In this document: in pieces, positions 56,760 to 64,000 of the stretch
How the letters are laid out: each line of letters begins with the position of its first letter
Numbering within the stretch: position 1 is the stretch's first letter
NCBI GenBank assembly: GCA_037447655.1
Contig: JBBHKE010001395.1
Location: 1-64,000 of the forward strand
Direction: 5' to 3'
Length of the DNA: 64,000 bases
DNA from: Zygnema cylindricum
Lineage: Eukaryota; Streptophyta; Zygnematophyceae; Zygnematales; Zygnemataceae
Program-made: the position numbers and the translations under genes
Notes under the pieces: generated by a model
Told to the model about the DNA's origin: nothing
Databases searched by the model: none
Seen by the model: the letters and a program-made list of their open reading frames with translations, nothing else

Positions 56760-57048
56760 TTCTGTGGTGGAACTGAGCACACACAAAGTCTTATTTCACA
56801 TGGGTGAAGCTCTAATGGGGTTTTGATTGTCAAGGGGTCAATCGTTTGGGTTTATATGTACTTGGAGTCGGAACTATCTAGATTAGCTTCTTTGGACATG
56901 CGAATTCTGTGTGGCACTGGAGCCCATAAAATTTCAGTCAGAACTATGTCGCACAAGGAATTGTATTCAGTTTTGAAATGATTATGAGATAAAAAGCAAA
57001 AAATGAATTTTTATAACTTTTTTATTTCATATTCTAAATATATAATAC
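56760..57048. other. LTR-adjacent DNA
   Basis: Leader-like DNA after the LTR (TTCTGTGGTGGAAC) and AT-rich sequence; duplicated at 63087-63375. No coding sequence recognised. Confidence 0.4.
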
Positions 57049-57657
57049 TCATTTCCTAGGGATTGGGAGAGGGGTTGTTCTTTGAGGGGTGACGAGTAAT
57101 TGCAATTTTAACAAGTAGATAGTCGGTGGGACCATGGTGGAATCTAGTACCACTTTAGGAGCATAAATAGACTTGTCCATTCCCCCTACCAAAAATCCAT
57201 TATCCTTTTCCAGAAAAAACATATAATACATTGAAAATTCGCCGTGTTTTATATCTATTGTCAATCAGAGGAGCTAAAATAAAGTATTGAAAATATAATT
57301 GCTGAAGGAATACGAAGATGTTTAACTTTGGTAAAAAAAATACAAAATATAAAAAAAAAAATTATACCAGGAATATGGAACCTACTTCGTCAGTGCTAAA
57401 GTAAACTGCAAAAAAAATTTCAGTTTAGAAATCCGAATAACAACAAAACAAAAATATTGCTCACGATTCAAACTTTTTGATTACTGATACGATATTTTCC
57501 CAATCCGATTTTTTTGCACGATCCCCTCTAGTTGCAATATTTACGAGCACACAAAAAAACAGCCAAAAAAATGTTTGCAATTGCAATTGTCAATACCTTT
57601 TGTGCCTATTTTTTATTGGTTTATGCTCCCGGAGAGTGTGAATATTGACAAGTCGAT
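57049..57657 (-). CDS. Unknown multi-exon gene candidate, copy 1
   Basis: Three small exons join in phase on the minus strand: 57657-57597 (acceptor TTTACAG, donor GTATTG), 57527-57465 (acceptor AACTAG, donor GTGAGC) and 57395-57368 (acceptor ACTTTAG, donor GTATAA). They read through R-L-V-N-I-H..., KKSDWENIVSVIKKFES and TDEVGSIFL without a stop. A further open stretch (57249-57049, containing YYMFFLEKDNGFLVGGMD and a stop) probably holds the last exon, but its acceptor and phase could not be settled. The start is not found. Family unknown. The duplicate near 63380-63980 has lost two of the three acceptors and carries a stop, so copy 1 looks like the functional or last-functional one. Confidence 0.4.
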
Positions 57658-57675
57658 CTGTAAATAAAGGAAAAA

Positions 57676-58094
57676 CAAACATAAGGTTTTGAACTACTCT
57701 TAAAAGACCTAAAAGAATTCGACTAAATAATCTTGTTGGTTGTCTTATTACAAAATTTTGAAAAACATAACTTTTGTCTGTTTTTATCGATATTGTGTAA
57801 TTTCTCCAAAAATATCAAATAAGTAATGAGGTGAAAGATCATGACCATGAATACGACACCTATGTGTACAACAAAATAAAATATACATTTCGATCGGATG
57901 AAGTTTTATGAGTGAAGCATATGTTCGAAGAACCGTCGACTATGCTTTAAATATGATTTAATACCCGGACTATCCTGTGCTTATGCGTTTGTGAAGACAA
58001 CAATCATGAATTCCTTTATTTAGTGTGAATTTGAAATCGTTGTTGGCTTAGAGGCGTTTGGAAGCTTTGGGGGAGGGGATGCGAGGTGTCACAG
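57676..58094. other. DNA shared in inverted form with 28.5-28.8 kb
   Basis: The minus strand contains TGTCGTATTCATGGTCATG after an ACATAG, matching the plus strand near 28705-28725, and GATCGGATG/ATCCAATCG-type words nearby. This ties the 28-kb and 58-kb LRR regions together as inverted relatives. It may include an upstream exon of the gene at 57049-57657, but none could be fixed. Confidence 0.4.
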
Positions 58095-58112
58095 AAATCT
58101 AGCTTACAACAA
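58095..58112 (+). CDS. LRR exon start, cut by assembly gap
   Basis: The acceptor GGTGTCACAG is followed by AAATCTAGCTTACAACAA and then Ns. The same start (NLAY) opens the exon at 26082-26153. The rest is lost in the gap. Confidence 0.6.
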
Positions 58113-58122
58113 NNNNNNNNNN
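58113..58122. other. Assembly gap (10 N)
   Basis: Ten Ns interrupt an LRR exon between the two copies of the segmental duplication. The true length of the missing sequence is unknown. Confidence 0.99.
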
Positions 58123-59669
58123 CCTTGTGCATAAGCGTGCACATTTTTTTAAGGGTTTTTTTAGTTTGTTTAATTTCGCAGCCGCTTTCCATGTGATAAC
58201 GCTTGTCAGCGTCTACATTCTGTGATGATGCACGATATTTTTTGAAACTGCTTGTGACGTCGCATGTCTTTCCGTGACATTGTAGACATATCGCCTTCTA
58301 GCCTGTGCTGTTTCACGGATGAAGAACATTCTCTTTGCCTTTGCGTCTCCTGTCCGGTCGACGTGAAATGACATCGGAATCTTGAGACCCATGCAAAAAA
58401 AAATCCGTATCAGAGGAAAACGGACAAAACCAAACAAATTGTGTACTTTTTTACTTTGTAATGAACCCAAACGGACAAAACACAATGAATAGTGTACCTT
58501 TCGCCGACGCTTTAATTTGTTTGATTTTTTTGGGAATTTTTTTACACGTGCGAATACGTGTTCCTTTTATTTTTTTGAAAATACTTTGTTTTAAAACACA
58601 TCGCCCCTGTTTTTTAAAGAAAAGTTTGAAAATGACGTTTTTTGGCGTGGCCGTGGGTTGAAGAACACAAGACGACAACATGTAGTACATCCTAAATTCG
58701 ATGATGACGCAAAATGTACTTCTCCTTTTTTCTAATTTTTTGTACGGTTAAAATTTACGCGGTAAGGCTCTAATTTTTAGAGGAAAACGACAGGAAAAAA
58801 CCCTTACTTTGGCACATAGAGACGCACCCTTAGTTACAGTAAATAACACATTTAATCGTGAGGATTTGCCTCCCCAAGGTCGCAAAGGTCAAAATTTTGC
58901 AAACCCGAAACCGACAATTTTTTTTTCAAAGTCTAAACACCCGATACTCAATCGGGTTATTTCGCGCTCTTAAATTGTTTCCCGTTATCGAGGTCTCAAA
59001 CGGTTACCCGAAACCGTAACCGACCTTTACCCGACCGCCCGCGTCGGATCCAAAACGGTTTCGGGTGCTAAGTTTGGGGGGCCGAGCGGATTCAGGCCGG
59101 TGATTCAAAAAAAAAAAATCGGTTACGGTTGGGTAAGCAAAAAACGAAAAAAAATGAAGGTTTTGAACTGTCCCTACTATCCAACGTTATTATACTTTGT
59201 ACTATTGGCATCGTGGAAGGTATAAAAGAGATGTACCACTAATTTTGTGCTTATTCGGGTACGGGTGGGTACGCGTGGTCACGTGAAAACGAGTTTCGAT
59301 TAACTTTTATTATTGTAAACGCGTATATGGTAAAAAATATCAATTTAGGAGCTTGACATAACACGGTCGGGCGTCGGGTACTCAGATTTTGAAAAGAAAA
59401 ATTGTCGGTTTCGGTTGTCTAAAATTTTGACTTTTGCAATCTCTACTCGTTACACGTTACTTGATACGTGTTTACGAAAATAAAAGTTTAATCGAAACTC
59501 GATTTCTCGTGACTACTCGTACTCGCCCGTACCTGAATAAGTACAAAATTAGTGGGCAATCTCCTTTCTAACCTCCACTATACCAAATAGTTCAAAGTAC
59601 AATAATGTTGGATTGTATGGACATAATTTCACCTTCAATTTTTTTCGTTTTTTGCTTACCCGACTCAAT

Positions 59670-61250
59670 ACACATGCTAATGCTAATGTCGGTTTGAATG
59701 ATATTGGTGATGCTAATGCCAATAATAATGTTGAACCTAATCTTACTGCTAATTTGAAAACTAACTTTAATGGTAATGGTAATGGTAATGGTAATGCCTA
59801 TGCCAATGCTAATATGAATGACTATCGTTATACTTATAAATTATATGCCAATACTCAATTTATTGTCATTGGTACTATTTAGGTGAATCCTAGTTTTAAT
59901 GCTAGTGCAAATGCCCTTCCCTGTACCAATTCCAATGTTATTCCAAATACAATTGATAACGTTACAGTTGATGCTGATGCTAGTTTGAATGTTACTATTA
60001 TTGCTAATAGTCATGCTTATCTCAAAGTTAGTGCTAATCTGAATGCCTATCCTAAAGCTGATAGGAACGCTATTGGTTACGCTAATGCTATCGTAATGTC
60101 AATGCTAATTGTAACGCTAACCCTCTCGCTGATGTCTACGGTAATGTTTTTATTGCTGACGCTAATTCTTATTTTATTGTCGTTTATAAACTGAATGCCA
60201 ATTCCGATCTTCATGCTAAATCATAACGTTAATCCTAATGCTAATCCTAATACTAATTCTTTTGGTGATTAAATTGCTTATGATAACGCTAATGTTAACG
60301 CCTATTCTTTTAGTGCAATAATAAAAATATGAATGCGAATGCTAATGCCTAGTCTAATGAAAAACCTAATGACAATGCAAATGTTATTCCTAATGCTAAA
60401 CCAACCTAACGTTGATGAAACACGATAGTTGTGTCATGTTGGATCGTCAAAACTATAAACGAACACACATAGCATGCTAGCTAGAATTGCAAATCTAGGT
60501 GTCATAGTGATTAAGACAGCCATGTAAGTGGGAGAACCCTTGTATCTGCATGGTGCTTTCATATGAAAAGGCGTTATCCTAAAATTTGAATGCAAATGCC
60601 AATGCTAATGATTGTTTTGATGCTATCGGTGATGCTAATGGTAATAATGATAAAGCTAATCTTGATGCTAATTATAGAACTAATCCCAACGCCTATAGCA
60701 ATGTTATTGCCAATTTTAACTCGAATGCCTATTAGAATGCTAATGTTAATGTCAATGCTAATGCAAATTTCTATCGTCGTGGACAAATTTTTGATGTAAA
60801 TTCTGCAAATGCCCGTCCTAGTGCTAATGCTAATGTCTATTCTAATGTAGTTGCTAATGCTAAAGCGATTGCTAATGCTAGTTTGAATGTTATTGTTATT
60901 GCCAATGGTCATGCTTCTTCTAATGTGAATGCTAATCGTAATGCTCATCCTTTAGCTAATGTGAACGATATTGGTTATGCAAATTTGTATCATATCTCAA
61001 TGCTAACACTCATGCTAATGCCCATGGTGATGTTATTATTGCAGATGTTGTTGCTTATCTTTATGTTATTGGGAACGCAAATGGTAATTCCCATGTTAAC
61101 GCTGATTTATTACGCTAATCGTGATCCTAATGCTTTTCCTACTACCAAATGAAGCACTTATGATATCACTAATTTTATCGCAAATGCTGTGCAAAAGCTA
61201 ATGTTAATCTCAATGCTTTACTTGATTCCAATGTTAAATGGTGATCCTAA
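59670..61250 (+). repeat. AATGCT hexamer tract, duplicated copy
   Basis: Matches 53343-54960 block for block. Small indels and stop changes relative to copy 1 (for example a TAG at 59881) show no sign of frame conservation. Confidence 0.75.
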
Positions 61251-61905
61251 TAATCCTCTTACTGCTTACCTAACCGCAACACAAACCCCACTCCTATCCT
61301 TACCCCAACCCTTAACGCTGAAACGACACCTGGCCCTATCAACCTTTTATAATCCTAACCCTAATCCTTATTGGATATCTTAGAGCACTAATCCTAATCC
61401 TAATACACATAACAATGTAAATCAATTAAGAATGCATATGTAAACGTAAGTTGAAATGTAAATATGGATGAACATGAAAAAAAAAAAAAAGACATATATG
61501 AAAATGGCAATATAAATCTGAAAACATAAAAAGATAAACTTAAACATGAACATAACGTTGATATTTGTAATAACATCAATATAAAAAAGATGACTCTAAG
61601 AATGTTTAGGTGAAGGAAGAGTATTTACTTTCAATAGTGATAGAAATAAGCCATTAAATATTTGAGGAATGTCCGAGATTGGATGAAAATTTGATTTTAC
61701 AAAGAGGTAGGAAAGGTAGGGTGGTGCTATTGACTTAGTATCAACAAAAAATAAATCTGAAAAACACTCTCTGGTATGGGCCCATGCAATGTTGGGTAAA
61801 TAATATTGTAATGGGTTTTCCAAGAAGGCGTATTTTGTGTTGCTTAAATATAAATTTGCGGTCGACATTGACCTAGGAGCTTTGAGGGTGAAATTTCGGG
61901 AGCAG

Positions 61906-61977
61906 ATATTTACAAGACAACAAATTCAATGGAAGCAATACGTCGTCCATCGGTTGGTCGACACTCCTTAACTCCTT
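61906..61977 (+). CDS. LRR exon, plus strand, copy 2
   Basis: Acceptor GAGCAG, 72 nt in phase 2, and GTAATA after it. Core DNKFNGSNTSSIG. Differences from copy 1 do not break the frame. Confidence 0.7.
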
Positions 61978-62087
61978 GTAATACACTTGAGCGACGAAAA
62001 AAAACAATATTGAATGATTACGATATTTTAAATTCATATAGTGACGATTTTAAAGGGTAGGGCTCAGGTGGTTTTTGAGCATGTCAG

Positions 62088-63086
62088 TGTTGACATTTGA
62101 GTATTTTCTAGATCTTTATTTAGGATAGGAAAAAGAGAAGAGGCAGTTTGCCTCTGAATCCCTTCTCTAAGCCCCCACACTTGTTATAGTCACTGAAGGC
62201 TGGAGTGGGAGCTAGAGCCATGGCTGCCCAAGCTCTCTAGAGAGACACGAGTAGATAATGGTAGGTTTACTAAAAAATTATTTGACGGACCCAAGATTTG
62301 ATCCTGATACCTACCGTCCGTCAAATAACCTGTAACCGTTAGCTTTGTCCGTTTAGTCTAGACAAATGCTGAACTATATAAGGTTAAATAATTAATTAAA
62401 CAGATACGCATAGACGAATTCATTTAACGCCGCGAATAGATTCTTAGTACATGATACAGTTTAGAATAGTACAATTTACGGTACTTCACGAAACAAATAC
62501 CGCGCATTTGTTTCAACAGCGAAACAAATACCGCGCACATGTTTTTGACAGTCATAATTAAATGTCGGTCTTCATCGACGGCTGTGGTGCGAGCTGGAAT
62601 TCCGGAATGGCTGCCTTGGCGTTTTCAAACATGGTGTGACCTGGCGACACGTGGAGAGATAACATTTGGTAGCGGGAATTCCGGGGAACATAAGGACGAG
62701 TGAAATGCGCACACGCGTCCACTTAATGGCCATGACGTACACAGGTCGTACAAAGAGTACATCGGCTGTAGTACTTTTTTGTGCGGTACAGTCATATGAT
62801 TGGTGTGTACCTCAGTACTAGAGAGTTTAGAGAGGGGTTTAGGACTTGGAATATTTTGGTAGGCAGCCATCTCTCTTTGAAAGAACACTTTTGTTTAAAA
62901 GGCTAACTTTGGCCAGCCATATCGATCCACTTAGTTGACCATTTTCAGTGATTGTTTTTGCTGCAGACTCAAGGGAGTCCAGGCTACACAGGGGTGTAGT
63001 TGGTCAAAGTTTTTGCCTGGGTGGCTGCATTTCTAAGGGAAAGTCAAAGTGGGGAATGTTCTCTAAAACTCATATTCTAACTTTGC
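62088..63086 (+). repeat. Copia-type LTR, copy 2 (about 1 kb)
   Basis: Duplicate of 55789-56759 with the same start (TGTTGACATTTG) and end (CTTTGCA then TTCTGTGG). It differs by small indels, including an extra segment near 62150-62190. It was copied with the segmental duplication, not by a separate insertion. Confidence 0.65.
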
Positions 63087-63379
63087 ATTCTGTGGTGGAA
63101 CTGAGCACACAGAAATTCTTATTTCACACGGGTGAAGCTATAATGGGGTTTTGATTGTCAAGGGGTCAATCATTTGGGTTTATATATATTTGGAGTCCGC
63201 ACTATCTAGATTAGCTTCTTTGGGCCTGCGAATTCTGTGTGGCAATGGAGCCCATAGAATTTCAGTCAGAACTATGTCGCACAAGGAATTGTATTCATTT
63301 TTAAATGATTATGTGATAAAAAGCAAGAAATGAATTTTTATAACTTTTTGATTTCATATTCTAAATATGCAATACTTAT

Positions 63380-63980
63380 TTCCTTGGGATTGAGAGAGGG
63401 GTTGTTCTTTAAGGGGTGAAGAATAATTGCATTTTTAACAAGTAGATAGTCAGTGGGACCATGGTGGAATTTAGCACCACTTTAAGAGCATAAATAGACG
63501 TGTCCATTCCCCCTACCAAAAATCCATTATCCTTATCAGAAAAACATATAATACATTGAAAATTCGCCGTGTTTTATATCTATTTTTAATCAGAGGAGCT
63601 AATATCAAGTATTGAAAATAAAATTGCAGAAGGAATACGAAGATTTTTAATTGTGGTAAAAAATTACAAAATATGAAAAAAAAAATTATACCAGGAATAT
63701 GGATTATTCTTCGCCAGTGCTAAAGTAAACTGCACAAAAATTTTCAGTTTAGAAATCCGAATAACAACAAAAGAAAAATATTGCTCACGATTCGGACTTT
63801 TGGATTACTGATATGATATTTTCCCAATCCAATTTTTTTGCACGAGCCCCTTTAGTTGCAATATTTACGAGCACACAAAAAAACAGCCAAAAAAATGTTT
63901 GCAATTGCAATTGTCAATACCTTTTGTGCCAATTTTTTATTGGTTTATGCTCTCGGAGAGGGTGAATATTGATGAGTAGA
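63380..63980 (-). pseudogene. Unknown multi-exon gene, copy 2 (damaged)
   Basis: Exons corresponding to 57368-57657 can be aligned, but the first acceptor reads ACAA for ACAG and the second CTAA for CTAG. The third exon has a TAA, and a 2-nt deletion lies in the fourth open stretch. It is therefore probably dead. Confidence 0.5.
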
Positions 63981-64000
63981 TTTGTAAATAAAGGAAAAAC

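Larger units (their letters stand above)
51897..58112 (+). repeat. Segmental duplication, copy 1
   Basis: From GCTTGTCAGCGTC onward the sequence matches 58199-64000 in the same order at an offset growing from about 6304 to 6325 bp. Identity is about 90-95% by eye with small indels. It holds R1, MULE-like arms, hexamer tracts, an LRR exon, a copia LTR and exons of an unknown opposite-strand gene. It is followed by 437 bp (57676-58112) with no partner in the window. Confidence 0.9.
58199..64000 (+). repeat. Segmental duplication, copy 2
   Basis: Counterpart of 51897-57675, running to the window edge. It contains R1 (58199-58450), MULE-like arms (58880-59445), hexamer tracts (59670-60405 and 60585-61250), an LRR exon, a copia LTR and damaged exons of the unknown gene. 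Confidence 0.9.

Overview
This is a window of an AT-rich nuclear genome from a eukaryote. The evidence is spliced genes with GT-AG introns, Ty1/copia and Ty3/gypsy retrotransposon remains, MITEs, satellites and long microsatellites, and no operon-like gene packing. The leucine-rich repeats have the plant-like N-x-L-x-G-x-IP form, and each sits on its own 72-nt exon. That exon layout is known from brown-algal (stramenopile) LRR genes. CCCTAAA-like runs are also present. An algal or stramenopile-type protist is my best guess, but the sequence does not prove it. Real coding sequence covers only a few percent of the window.

Layout. 0-7 kb: one LRR exon (127-198), telomere-like low-complexity DNA, and a two-exon gene for a small putative secreted protein (3160-3630, minus). 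7.4-16.35 kb: a minus-strand copia cluster with two 855-bp LTRs, an internally deleted element and a longer element that lacks its 5' LTR. It is inserted in LRR-gene intron DNA, as the decayed LRR exons just to its right show. 17-22.7 kb: no recognised gene, with several repeats. 22.75-31.5 kb: a minus-strand LRR gene or pseudogene made of single-LRR exons and ending in a cysteine-rich exon; its introns carry degenerate AGCATT/AATGCT hexamer tracts. 31.9-32.6 kb: a paralogue of the small secreted gene, shortened by a stop, next to a 23-bp minisatellite. 34-42.6 kb: dispersed repeats, a 1.7-kb array of a 9-bp unit, a 222-bp MITE, a ~1-kb purine tract and AT microsatellites.

42.87-49.49 kb: the best-supported conserved gene, a five-exon DUF924-family protein (323 aa, minus) with a mitochondrial-type N-terminus. 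Its introns hold a 403-bp higher-order satellite, GA tracts, a broken gypsy relic, a palindromic array and a duplicated exon fragment. 49.9-51.6 kb: a three-level nest of transposons. 51.9-64 kb: a direct segmental duplication of about 6 kb, interrupted by a 10-N gap. Each copy carries R1 repeat, MULE-like ends, hexamer tracts, a plus-strand LRR exon and a copia LTR. The opposite strand holds exons of an unknown gene that look intact in copy 1 and broken in copy 2.

The 22-31 kb (minus) and 53-62 kb (plus) blocks are old inverted relatives sharing LRR exons, hexamer tracts and other flanking DNA. Exon boundaries were worked out by eye from splice sites, reading phase and comparison of paralogues inside the window.
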